The notes under the pieces are model-generated. The model had not been told where the DNA came from. It did no database searches and saw nothing but the letters and a program-made list of their open reading frames with translations. A stretch of 37,320 nucleotides of DNA. Source: Sphingomonas sp. 37zxx (GTDB lineage Bacteria > Pseudomonadota > Alphaproteobacteria > Sphingomonadales > Sphingomonadaceae). Positions 26,515-34,005 of this stretch are shown here, piece after piece; within the stretch, counting starts at the first letter, position 1; each line of letters opens with the position of its first letter. Location of the stretch: positions 1 through 37,320 of the forward strand of contig NZ_JROH01000036.1 of NCBI RefSeq assembly GCF_000786205.1, in the 5' to 3' direction. Both the position numbers and the translations under genes were made by a program.

Positions 26515-26590
26515 TGGTGGAGCTGAGGGGAATCGAACCCCTGACCTCTGCAGTGCGATTGCAGCGCTCTCCCATCTGAGCTACAGCCCC
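26515..26590 (-). tRNA. tRNA-Ala (CGC anticodon)
   Basis: A 76-base tRNA folded by eye. Acceptor GGGGCTG pairs with CAGCTCC (one G-U pair); D-stem GCTC/GAGC; anticodon stem CTGCA/TGCAG with loop ATCGCAC, anticodon CGC reading GCG alanine codons; T-stem AGGGG/CCCCT with TTCGATT. The CCA end is encoded. It lies upstream of, and on the same strand as, the phosphatase gene. No direct repeat or integrase nearby suggests use as an attachment site. Confidence 0.96.
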
Positions 26591-26775
26591 GCCGCCGGAT
26601 GCCGGTCGCATCGCGACCAGCGATCGCTGCTTTAACGCCGCCGCTGCGCCGGTGCAATCTGCTCCCCGCGCAATTCGGCGCACACGCCTCCTGCCGGTTA
26701 TTCAGCCGCCGGGTCTTTTTCGGCTGCGCATTTTCCCGTAGCATATCGAAACCGATCATAACGAAGGAGAGCAAT

Positions 26776-27765
26776 ATGGCCCAAGCTTGGCAATTGGTAC
26801 GCCGCCCCGAAGGCATGCCCACCGCCGATGATTTCGCGCTGCGCGACATCGCCGCCGCCCCGCTGACCGACGGGCAGGTGCGCGTTCGCAACCTGTGGCT
26901 GTCGGTCGATCCCTATATGCGCGGTCGGATGAACGACGTGAAAAGCTATACCCCGCCGTTTGCGCTGGGTGAGCCGATGACGGGCGGTGCGGTCGGCGAG
27001 GTGATCGAAAGCTCCAGCGCTGCGCTGGCGGTGGGCGACAAGGTGCTGCACATGTATGGCTGGCGCGACGAGGCGGTGCTGAACGCGCGCGAGGCGCAGA
27101 AGCTGCCCGCGATTGATGCGCCGGCACAGGCGTTTCTGGGGCAGCTCGGCATGCCGGGCATGACCGCCTATTTCGGCCTGCTGCACGTCGCCGAAGCCAA
27201 GCCGGGCGAGACGGTGTACGTCTCGGCCGCCGCTGGTGCCGTGGGGTCGACGGTGGTCCAGATCGCCAAGGCCAAGGGCATGACCGTTATCGGATCAGCG
27301 GGCGGGGCCGATAAATGCGCGTGGGTGCGCTCGCTGAGGGCCGATCATGTCATCGATTACAAGGGCGAGGGCAGCGTGGTGCGCCAGCTCTCTGCCGCCG
27401 CGCCCGACGGCATCGACGTGTATTTCGACAATGTCGGCGGCGAGCATCTCGATGCGGCGTTCGCCACGGCGCGGCAGGGGGCGCGCTTTGCGGTCTGCGG
27501 CATGATCGACATCTATAATTCGGGCGAGCCGACCAAGCTTCGCTATATCGCCCGGATGATCGCCGCGCGGGTGCGCGTACAGGGGTTCCTGGTGAGCGAC
27601 TGGATGGGCCAGGCCGAGGCCTTTTATGCCGACATGGCAAGCTGGATGGGCGACGGAAAATTGCAGCGGCAGGAAACGGTGGTCGAGGGGCTCGAGCGGA
27701 TGCCCGAGGCGTTTCTTGGCCTGTTTTCGGGGCGCAACACCGGCAAGATGCTGGTACAGGTCTGA
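26776..27765 (+). CDS. NADP-dependent medium-chain oxidoreductase, CurA-like
   Basis: A 329-residue zinc-free medium-chain reductase of the leukotriene B4 dehydrogenase / NADPH-dependent curcumin reductase type. The N-terminal NLWLSVDPYMRGRMND, the MPGMTAYFGLLHV hinge, the nucleotide-binding AAAGAVGSTVVQIAKAKG, and the YFDNVGGEHLDA motif are all characteristic. It probably reduces the C=C bond of an alpha,beta-unsaturated carbonyl with NADPH; the substrate is unknown. The ATG at 26776 follows AAGGAGAGCAAT. It is transcribed alone, divergent from the tRNA. Confidence 0.9.
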   Translation: MAQAWQLVRRPEGMPTADDFALRDIAAAPLTDGQVRVRNLWLSVDPYMRGRMNDVKSYTPPFALGEPMTGGAVGEVIESSSAALAVGDKVLHMYGWRDEAVLNAREAQKLPAIDAPAQAFLGQLGMPGMTAYFGLLHVAEAKPGETVYVSAAAGAVGSTVVQIAKAKGMTVIGSAGGADKCAWVRSLRADHVIDYKGEGSVVRQLSAAAPDGIDVYFDNVGGEHLDAAFATARQGARFAVCGMIDIYNSGEPTKLRYIARMIAARVRVQGFLVSDWMGQAEAFYADMASWMGDGKLQRQETVVEGLERMPEAFLGLFSGRNTGKMLVQV

Positions 27766-27872
27766 ACGCAGCGATCGGGCCGGGGGGCGCATGCCCCTTG
27801 GTCCGTATCGCCGCGACGGCCGGGCGGGCGCAGGCTTACGCTCAGCTCATCGTGCCTGAAGGAAACACTTCG

Positions 27873-28391
27873 ATGAAGATCCGCGACCGCACCGAGTTTG
27901 CCAGCAAACCCAAGCCGCTGACGACACCGCCTGAACGGCTGGTGGTCGATGCAGCGCGCGCCATGTCCGAAAAAAATTACGGGTCGATCATCGTCGTCGA
28001 TCCCGATTCGCGAGTCATCGGCATGATGACCGAGCGTGACATCCTGCGCCGCGTGGTCGCCGAACATCGCGATCCGTCGACGACGCGGGTCAGCGACGTG
28101 ATGACCACCGAATTGCGGCTGGCGCGCGCCGATGACGATATGGTCAGCTGGCTGCGGATCATGTCGAACGAGCGCTTTCGCCGCTTGCCGATCGTCGATG
28201 CCGACGACCGGTTGATCGCGGTGATGACGCAGGGCGACTTCGTGTCCTACACCTGGCCCGAATTGCTCGATCAGGCCAAGAACATGGCGCGGGCAACGCT
28301 CGGCCCCGATCTCAGCATGGCGTTCATGGTCATCGGGCTGCTGATCTATACCGTGGCGATCATCATCGCGGTGGCGATTTTCGCGACCTGA
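27873..28391 (+). CDS. CBS-domain protein with C-terminal membrane segment
   Basis: A 172-residue protein. Two CBS domains (about residues 12-65 and 74-130) are shown by RLVVDAARAMSEKNYGSIIVVDPDSRVIGMMTERDILR and MVSWLRIMSNERFRRLPIVDADDRLIAVMTQGDFV. CBS pairs bind adenosyl ligands such as AMP, ATP or SAM. The end, MAFMVIGLLIYTVAIIIAVAIF, is one clear transmembrane helix, which is unusual for stand-alone CBS pairs and would tether the sensor to the inner membrane. The ATG at 27873 lies 8 bases behind AAGGA. The partner is unknown. Confidence 0.87.
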   Translation: MKIRDRTEFASKPKPLTTPPERLVVDAARAMSEKNYGSIIVVDPDSRVIGMMTERDILRRVVAEHRDPSTTRVSDVMTTELRLARADDDMVSWLRIMSNERFRRLPIVDADDRLIAVMTQGDFVSYTWPELLDQAKNMARATLGPDLSMAFMVIGLLIYTVAIIIAVAIFAT

Positions 28392-28432
28392 TCGCGGGCT
28401 TGCGCCGGCCGACGCATGACTTAGACCGGGAT

Positions 28433-29188
28433 ATGGCATCGACCGAAGCAGCACCACCCGTCTGGCCGGCCGCAACCTTGGTGGTGATGCGCGATTGCGC
28501 CGGCGGTGCGCCCGAAATCCTGTTCGTCGAGCGGGCAAAGGCAATGACCTTTGCCGGCGGGGCGATCGTGTTTCCCGGCGGGCGGGTCGATGATGCCGAT
28601 CGGGCGGCGGCGCTGGCCACGGCGGCAGCCGATATCGACGAGGCGGCGGCAAGGATCGCCGCGATCCGCGAGACGATCGAGGAAGCCGGGCTGGCAATCG
28701 GGCTTTCGGACGCCATCGATGTCGAGGCGGCGCGGCGGCGGCTATATGGCGGCGAGCCGATGGCGCAGGTGATCGGGCTCGACCGGATCGACCTGAACGC
28801 GCTCGAACCGTTTGCGCGCTGGCGGCCGCAGGGCGTGTCGCACAAGATTTTCGACACCCGCTTCTATCTGGCGCGCGCGCCGATCGGCGCGGTGCCTGCC
28901 GTGGTCGATGGCAATGAAAATAGCCGCCTGTTCTGGGCAAGCGCGCAGCATGTGCTCGACGAGACGGCAGCGGGGCGGATGCGGATCATCTTTCCCACCC
29001 GGCGCAACCTGGAGCGGCTGGCGACGTTTTCCAGCTTCGACGCGGCGGTTGCCGATGCGCGTCGCCACCCGGTGCGAACGATCGTGCCCTGGATCGAAAG
29101 GCGCGACGGAATCGAACAGCTCTGCATCCCCGACGATCTGGGCTATCCGGTCACCAGTGAAGCGCTGGGCGGCGCGATGCGCGCGTGA
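28433..29188 (+). CDS. Nudix hydrolase, NUDT19-like
   Basis: A 251-residue Nudix enzyme. The Nudix box is split: FPGGRVDDAD carries the glycine part, and about 30 residues later IRETIEEAGLAIG carries the REx2EE core. This insertion is characteristic of the NUDT19/RP2 subgroup, whose members hydrolyse CoA esters or other nucleoside diphosphates. SHKIFDTRFYLARAP and IIFPTRRNLERLA also fit that subgroup. The ATG at 28433 is the first after the CBS gene. The last 4 bases overlap the GTG start of the extensin-like gene, so the two are coupled. Confidence 0.85.
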   Translation: MASTEAAPPVWPAATLVVMRDCAGGAPEILFVERAKAMTFAGGAIVFPGGRVDDADRAAALATAAADIDEAAARIAAIRETIEEAGLAIGLSDAIDVEAARRRLYGGEPMAQVIGLDRIDLNALEPFARWRPQGVSHKIFDTRFYLARAPIGAVPAVVDGNENSRLFWASAQHVLDETAAGRMRIIFPTRRNLERLATFSSFDAAVADARRHPVRTIVPWIERRDGIEQLCIPDDLGYPVTSEALGGAMRA

Positions 29189-29913
29189 TCATCGCAGTGC
29201 GGCGGATTGTCGGATCGGTGGTGATTGCGGCGGTGTTGCTGGCGATGGTGTTCGCGCTGTTCGCCCTGGTGCGAAGCCGGCCACAGGACATGCCGTGGAC
29301 CGATCTCGCTCTCGGCCAGCCGGTGGGGGTGTTTACGCGCGGCAAGCTGGTGGCGCTGCGCGAGGATTTCGCCACGTGTCGCGGGCTGCTCGATCGTGCG
29401 GGGATCGACTATACCGCGCTCGCCCCGGTCAGCGCCGGGCAATGCGGCTATAGCGACGGCATCCGCTTCACCGATGGCGGCGCGCGCGCGATCGATTTCG
29501 CGCCGTCGAACCTGGGGGTGTCGTGCCCGGTCGCGGCGGCGCTGGCGATGTGGGAATGGAATGTCGTCCAGCCCGCCGCGCAGCGCCATTTCGGCAGCAA
29601 GGTGACCCGGATCGATCATCTGGGCAGCTATAATTGCCGCCGGCTATACGGCCGCGACACCGGCGACTTCAGCCAGCATGCCACCGCCAACGCGGTCGAC
29701 ATCGCCGGTTTCCGCACCGCAAAGGGCGATCGGATCAGCGTGCTCGACGATTGGGGCGACAAAGCGGCGAAGGGGGCATTCCTGCGCGAAGTGCGCGATG
29801 GCGGGTGCGATCTGTTCGCGACGGTGTTGTCGCCCGACTATAATGCCGCGCACCGCGACCATTTCCACCTCGACCAGGCGAACCGCAGCATGGGCTGGGG
29901 CACCTGCCGCTGA
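29185..29913 (+). CDS. Extensin-like C-terminal domain protein
   Basis: A 242-residue envelope protein. One N-terminal helix (VVIAAVLLAMVFALFALV) anchors it to the membrane; the remainder matches the extensin-like C-terminal family, with CRGLLDRAGIDYTAL, SCPVAAALAMWEW, YNCRRLYGRDTGDFSQHATANAVDI and the terminal HRDHFHLD. The conserved histidines and aspartates suggest a metal-dependent peptidase-like fold related to D,D-carboxypeptidases acting on the cell wall; this is inference. It starts at GTG 29185 overlapping the Nudix stop (GTGA). Confidence 0.87.
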   Translation: MIIAVRRIVGSVVIAAVLLAMVFALFALVRSRPQDMPWTDLALGQPVGVFTRGKLVALREDFATCRGLLDRAGIDYTALAPVSAGQCGYSDGIRFTDGGARAIDFAPSNLGVSCPVAAALAMWEWNVVQPAAQRHFGSKVTRIDHLGSYNCRRLYGRDTGDFSQHATANAVDIAGFRTAKGDRISVLDDWGDKAAKGAFLREVRDGGCDLFATVLSPDYNAAHRDHFHLDQANRSMGWGTCR

Positions 29914-29914
29914 T

Positions 29915-29938
29915 CCCCTTCCGCGAGCGCGAAAGGGG
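29915..29938. terminator. Hairpin between convergent genes
   Basis: CCCCTTCCGC (29915-29924) and GCGAAAGGGG (29929-29938) form a 10-bp stem with one mismatch and a GAGC loop, directly after the extensin-like gene's stop and before the convergent unknown gene. It is a plausible bidirectional terminator; there is no T run. Confidence 0.5.
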
Positions 29939-29946
29939 AGGGCGGT

Positions 29947-30498
29947 TCAGTTTGGCAGCGCGGCGGTGTCGACCTTTTCCACCCAGGCGGGATAGAAACG
30001 CGGCTCGCGGTTCGACCAGCCCGATGCGGTCGCTGCGGCTTCGCTGATCGATTGCAGCAACCGCCGCCGCAATTCGGGGTGCAGCGTGGGCAATGCCGAT
30101 GCCGCACAGAATGCCGCCGGCAGCCAGGGGCGGACATCGGCACCGATTAGTCGCTCATATAGGAAACGATACGCGGCAAAGGTCGTCAGCCGGCCTTGCG
30201 CCAGATCGAAGGCCGATACGCTGACCAGTGGTGCCATGAACGGCTCGACCGCTTCGAGGCCGCTGTCATCGGGCACCAGGGCGCGCACTTCGGGCAGGCG
30301 ATCATAGACGCGGGTCTGGGCACGGATGCCGGCAGCTTCGACCACATCGCGCGACCAGCGCGCCAGCGCATCCTGCCGCTCCAGCCCTACGTCGAGCGAA
30401 CGCCGCACATAACGCTGGGTCGCTGCGCTGAAGCCTGCAAATTCTTTCATCTCGGCCAGCGCCATCGCGCCTTCGGCCGGTCTTGTCCCGGAACCCAT
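29947..30498 (-). CDS. Hypothetical protein, unrecognised
   Basis: A 183-residue protein I cannot assign. It is mostly helical by composition, with no signal peptide or membrane segment. Visible stretches include FAGFSAATQRYVRRSLDVGLERQDALARW, RVYDRLPEVRALVPDD and the C-terminal WSNREPRFYPAWVEKVDTAALPN. The R-Y-V-R-R and R-F-Y-P-A-W segments look conserved-type rather than random, and base composition matches its neighbours, so the gene is probably real. ATG 30498 lies behind GGGAGTAGGCG. It stands alone, convergent with the extensin-like gene. Confidence 0.7.
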   Translation of the reverse strand: MGSGTRPAEGAMALAEMKEFAGFSAATQRYVRRSLDVGLERQDALARWSRDVVEAAGIRAQTRVYDRLPEVRALVPDDSGLEAVEPFMAPLVSVSAFDLAQGRLTTFAAYRFLYERLIGADVRPWLPAAFCAASALPTLHPELRRRLLQSISEAAATASGWSNREPRFYPAWVEKVDTAALPN

Positions 30499-30715
30499 CG
30501 CCTACTCCCACTGCTCGCTTCGCATGCCACAAGGTAAACGCGACCGGTTAACCAAAAGCTGAACCGGGCGCTGTGCCATGTTCCTAATATAGGATCATGA
30601 ATGGTGGTGCATTGCAACAAAGCATGCGACGAGCGGTTAATCATGTATGCAAAAATTGCAGCTAGCGGATTTTGGGTAATTTTCGGGCAGTTTGAGACCG
30701 TTTGGAAATTCGCGA

Positions 30716-30733
30716 AATGCGCCGCGGCGCATT
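30716..30733. other. Perfect 18-bp palindrome
   Basis: AATGCGCCGCGGCGCATT is a perfect self-complementary palindrome, 13 bp beyond the 3' end of the lipoprotein gene at 30747-31199. It may be a transcript-end hairpin or a protein-binding site. The 248-bp gap it lies in (30499-30746) is unusually AT-rich for this window and contains no recognisable gene. Confidence 0.5.
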
Positions 30734-30746
30734 GCCGAACAAACGC

Positions 30747-31199
30747 TCAGCTGCCCGACAATCGCACCCCGTTGGCGATGATCCAGCCGCTGATGCACGG
30801 CCCGTCATAGCCGCGCGGGCGCTCCACCCGCCCGCGCACGCCGCAATCGGCGTCGGGATCGGATAGCGGCGGCACCACCACGCCCAACCAGCGCTGATCG
30901 AGCGTGCGGGTGCACACATACATGCCGATCCCGGCGCCCAGCCGGACCACGCTCGCCGCCTCGGCAAAGGGGGCGGATCGCAGGGTGAGGGTGGTTGCGC
31001 CGGGTTCGACGGTGGTGACCGTCGCGCGCGATTGGCATGCGGGAAATCCGGGACCGCCTTCCCCGATGCGCACCGCGCGGGGGCCGGGCTCCAGCGGGCT
31101 TACCGTTGCGGTGGCTTCGGGAGTGACGGTGTTGGTCTCGACCGTGGCGAAGTTACAGGCCGCCAATGGCAGCAAGGCAGCGATGGTGAAAAAGCGCAT
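30747..31199 (-). CDS. Hypothetical lipoprotein
   Basis: A 150-residue predicted lipoprotein. From the ATG at 31199 it starts MRFFTIAALLPLAAC, with the lipobox LAAC at residues 12-15. The mature part is Thr/Pro-rich at first (VETNTVTPEATATVSP) and then has four cysteines (in PACQS, YVCTR, DADCG, GPCIS), which could form two disulfides. The middle (TLTLRSAPFAEAASVVRLGAG) has an SH3-like flavour. No family is recognised. Longer in-frame starts would bury the signal sequence and are rejected. Confidence 0.78.
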   Translation of the reverse strand: MRFFTIAALLPLAACNFATVETNTVTPEATATVSPLEPGPRAVRIGEGGPGFPACQSRATVTTVEPGATTLTLRSAPFAEAASVVRLGAGIGMYVCTRTLDQRWLGVVVPPLSDPDADCGVRGRVERPRGYDGPCISGWIIANGVRLSGS

Positions 31200-31366
31200 A
31201 GCGCTATGTAGGGGCTTATCCGCGACAAAGCGAGCGGTGCAAAATTGGTTCCGGGCGTTCGTCGTGCCGGCTCCACGGCTCATCGGATCGCGCCGGTGGC
31301 GGGCTATCGCCCAAGCTGAAGCCCTGCTTAACAAGGTCAACTTCTACTTCGGGCCTCGGGGGCTTC

Positions 31367-31912
31367 ATGCATTTTGGTCGTTCTATTGCGCGTTTGGCGC
31401 TGGCGTTGAGCTGCTGCCTGCTCACGGCCACGCCTGCATTCGCGCAATTCTGGCAGTGCGCCCCCTATGCCCGCCAGATCTCGGGCATTGATATCCGCGG
31501 CAACGCGCACACGTGGTGGGATCAGGCCAAGGGCCGCTACGCCCGCGGCTCCACCCCGAAAGAAGGCGCAGTGCTGTCGATGGCGTCGTCGCGGCGCATG
31601 CCGCTGGGCCATGTCGCCACCGTGTCGCGCGTCGTCAGCGATCGCGAAGTGTTGCTGACCCACGCCAACTGGTCGCGCCGCGGTGGGATCGAAACCGATG
31701 TCCGCGCGATCGACGTATCTGCGGCGGGCGACTGGAGCTCGGTTCGGGTGTGGTACGGTCCGGTCGGCGGCCTCGGCACCAGCGCCAACCCGGCCAACGG
31801 CTTCATCTACCGCGACGGCGAACCCGCCGCCGCCCCGACCGCGATCGACGCCCCGCTGCTGATCGCAACCAGCGCGACCGTTTCGATGGACAGCGCCGCT
31901 TCGGTGAACTGA
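31367..31912 (+). CDS. Exported CHAP-domain protein
   Basis: A 181-residue secreted protein: a signal peptide (LALALSCCLLTATPAFA, cleavage after AFA near residue 26) followed by a CHAP-type cysteine peptidase/amidase domain. The likely catalytic cysteine is in WQCAPYARQISG and the histidine in GHVATVSRV; GNAHTWWDQAKGRYARG and PKEGAVLSM are typical of the family. CHAP enzymes cut peptidoglycan peptide bonds. The C-terminal part (after VWYGP) is low-complexity. It is divergent from the lipoprotein gene. Confidence 0.87.
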   Translation: MHFGRSIARLALALSCCLLTATPAFAQFWQCAPYARQISGIDIRGNAHTWWDQAKGRYARGSTPKEGAVLSMASSRRMPLGHVATVSRVVSDREVLLTHANWSRRGGIETDVRAIDVSAAGDWSSVRVWYGPVGGLGTSANPANGFIYRDGEPAAAPTAIDAPLLIATSATVSMDSAASVN

Positions 31913-31987
31913 ACAGGATTTTCCGAGCCGGTCGCGCGCACTTGGTTCGCGTTCTCCAAGCGGGCCTGAAGTAAGACGATTTTCCTT

Positions 31988-32061
31988 CGTCATTCCCGCG
32001 AAGGCGGGAATCCATATGCCAGTGCAGTGGTTAATGGATTCCCGCTTGCGCGGGAATGACG
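31988..32061. repeat. Palindromic dispersed repeat, copy B
   Basis: The reverse complement of this 74-bp element matches copy A (11980-12052) at all but a few positions, including the unpaired centre. The outer arms are again a CGTCATTCCCGCGAAGGC-type hairpin. It lies between the CHAP gene and the convergent msrB gene. The copies are in inverse orientation about 20 kb apart. Confidence 0.9.
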
Positions 32062-32135
32062 AGGGAGACGATTGGCGGTAAAGGGTAGAAATCATCCAGC
32101 TTTTATAAGGACGCTGGAAGACGGTTTGCACCGGC

Positions 32136-32621
32136 TCAAACCGGCGCGAACGTCATCGCATCACCGTTCATACAGTAACGCTTCCCCGTCGGCGGCGGGC
32201 CGTCGTCGAAGACATGGCCCAGATGCCCGCCACAGCGGCGGCACACCACTTCGGTACGGATCATGCCCAGCATCGTATCTGCGCGCAGCGCGATCGCATT
32301 GGGGCGCGGCGCATAGAAGCTGGGCCAGCCGGTGCCGCTCTCGAACTTGGTGCTCGACAGGAACAACGGCAGCTTGCAGCCGGCGCAGGCATAGACGCCC
32401 TTGCGCTTTTCGCCGTCCAGCGACGACGAATAGGGCCGCTCGGTGCCCTGTTCGCGCAGGATCGCATATTGTGCCGGCGACAGCCGCCGCTTCCATTCGG
32501 CGTCGCTAAGCGTCAGCGGATAACGCTGCGCCGGTTCGGTCTGGGCGGGCGAACACCCCAAGGTGACGGCAACGCCGCCGACTCCGGCTATGGTTAGAAA
32601 ACGGCGGCGATCGGTCTGCAT
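32136..32621 (-). CDS. msrB: Tat-exported peptide-methionine (R)-S-oxide reductase
   Basis: MsrB reduces methionine-R-sulfoxide in proteins. The 161-residue protein has the zinc-binding CAGCKLPLF and CRRCGGHLGHVF pairs, the GTGWPSFY substrate motif, and the catalytic cysteine in RYCMNGDAMTF. The N-terminus MQTDRRRFLTIAGVGGVAVT is a twin-arginine signal, and TLGCS just after it could be a lipidation site, so the enzyme probably repairs periplasmic or outer-membrane proteins. The ATG at 32621 lies 6 bases behind AAAGGA; ATGs at 32624 and 32639 are alternatives. Confidence 0.93.
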   Translation of the reverse strand: MQTDRRRFLTIAGVGGVAVTLGCSPAQTEPAQRYPLTLSDAEWKRRLSPAQYAILREQGTERPYSSSLDGEKRKGVYACAGCKLPLFLSSTKFESGTGWPSFYAPRPNAIALRADTMLGMIRTEVVCRRCGGHLGHVFDDGPPPTGKRYCMNGDAMTFAPV

Positions 32622-32683
32622 CATCGGTCCTTTGCGCATCGTGCTGATGTAGGTTCGCGCGCGCGATGCGAAAGGATGCAGGC

Positions 32684-33916
32684 TCAATAGCGGCTGAGTT
32701 CGACCGGCAGGCGGCGATAGCCATGCACGAAACAGCCCGATACCCGCTCGGGCTGGCCCTGCACGTTCACCCGCAGCCGCCGCTTGACCATTTCTTCCAT
32801 CAGGATGCTGATCTGCAATTCGGCCAGCCGCGCGCCGACACAGCGGTGAATGCCGTGGCCGAACGCCAGATGCCGCCGCGCATTCGCTCGATCGACGCGG
32901 ATCGAATCAGCATCCTCGAACATGGTTTCGTCGCGATTGGCCGAGACATACCACAGCGCCAATTTGTCGCCCTCGCGGATCTTATGCCCCTGTAATTCGG
33001 TGTCGGCGGTCGCGGTGCGGCGCATATGGCTAAGCGGCGTCTGCCAGCGGATCAGTTCCTGCGTGGCGTTCTGGATCAGGCCGGGATCGGCCTCCAGCTT
33101 GGCGCGCTCGTCGGGAAACTGATCCAGCCCCCAGGCATAGGCGCTCATCGAATTGCGCGTCGTGTCGTTGCCGCCGACGATCAGCAGGATCAGATTTCCC
33201 AGAAATTCATGCTGGTCCATTTCGGACATCGCGTCCGAATGGATCATCATCGAAATCAGGTCGGGCGTCCGCTCCTTGCCCACCTTGCCGTTCCACAAAT
33301 TGGTGAAATAGGTGGCACATTCGAACAGATGCACCAGCCGCTGCTGGCGCAATTCGGGGGTCTTGATCAGTTCGATGTCGCCGGCCCAATCGGACCAGAA
33401 GGTGAGCTTGCGCCGCTCTTCCCAGGGAAAGTCGAACAGGATCGCCAGCATCTGGGTCGATAGTTCGATCGACACCTTGTCCACCCAGTCAAAAGTTTCA
33501 CCGACCGGCATCGAATCGAGGATTTCGCCGGTGCGCTGGCGAATGGCGGTGCTGAGCCGCGTCATTTCGCTGGGGGTGAAGGCCGGGGCGACGGTGCGGC
33601 GCTGGCCGGTATGTTTGGGCCGGTCCATCGCGATGAACATCGGCATCTTGACGTCGACCCCCTCCTGAAAGTCGGCGAGCGTGATGCCGGCTTGCGAGGA
33701 ATAAAGCTCGGGCAGCGATTCGACCTCGACCAGCGGCTTGTAGCTGGCGACCGACCAATAGGCGCCGAAATCCGAATGTTCGGTGCGGTGGATGCCGCCC
33801 TTGGCGCGAAGCTCGGCAAAGGGCGCATGCCAGGTGTCGTCGCGAAACAATTCGGCTCGGCTGACGTCGAGCGGATCGACGGTGCGAGTCGCCGGGGTGG
33901 GTGCCAATGTCGCCAT
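32684..33916 (-). CDS. Cytochrome P450, CYP153-like
   Basis: A 410-residue soluble bacterial P450. The heme ligand is C359 in AFGHGIHRCVGARLAE. The I-helix oxygen-activation motif is in LLIVGGNDTTRNSMS, and the ERR/K-helix region reads ELIRWQTPLSHMRRTA. The NDTTRNS, RWQTPL-HMRRTA and WYVSANRDE combination is what I recall of CYP153, the terminal alkane/fatty-acid hydroxylase family. The assignment to CYP153 is from memory of motifs. No ferredoxin or ferredoxin-reductase gene is adjacent. The ATG at 33916 lies behind AAGGAGAGGCGAAC. An operator-like palindrome is 41 bp upstream. Confidence 0.9.
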   Translation of the reverse strand: MATLAPTPATRTVDPLDVSRAELFRDDTWHAPFAELRAKGGIHRTEHSDFGAYWSVASYKPLVEVESLPELYSSQAGITLADFQEGVDVKMPMFIAMDRPKHTGQRRTVAPAFTPSEMTRLSTAIRQRTGEILDSMPVGETFDWVDKVSIELSTQMLAILFDFPWEERRKLTFWSDWAGDIELIKTPELRQQRLVHLFECATYFTNLWNGKVGKERTPDLISMMIHSDAMSEMDQHEFLGNLILLIVGGNDTTRNSMSAYAWGLDQFPDERAKLEADPGLIQNATQELIRWQTPLSHMRRTATADTELQGHKIREGDKLALWYVSANRDETMFEDADSIRVDRANARRHLAFGHGIHRCVGARLAELQISILMEEMVKRRLRVNVQGQPERVSGCFVHGYRRLPVELSRY

Positions 33917-33957
33917 GTTCGCCTCTCCTTATTTTATGGCGACCAGCATGCCTCAAC

Positions 33958-33971
33958 TGACATAGGTGTCA
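33958..33971 (-). promoter_or_regulatory. Operator-like palindrome upstream of the P450 gene
   Basis: TGACATAGGTGTCA is an inverted repeat (TGACA / TGTCA with 4 spacer bases) 41 bp upstream of the P450 start. On the gene's strand a -35-like TTGACA (33967-33972) overlaps it. This arrangement suits repression by a TetR-type regulator. No such regulator gene is in the window, and the operator reading is a prediction. Confidence 0.5.
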
Positions 33972-34005
33972 ATATGCAACTGATATTGCTCGCTGGCCGA
34001 CGCGC

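Noticed and set aside
26515..26590. tRNA-Ala as an integration site for a genomic island
   Set aside because: No integrase gene, no direct repeat of the tRNA 3' end, and no shift in gene type on either side.
27784..27797. GGGGC/GCCCC hairpin after the CurA-like gene as a terminator
   Set aside because: The stem is only 5 bp with no T run, too weak to list as a supported terminator.
30601..30810. 69-codon open frame on the plus strand in the AT-rich gap
   Set aside because: It overlaps the 3' end of the lipoprotein gene, has no family features, and its codon use is unlike the neighbours.
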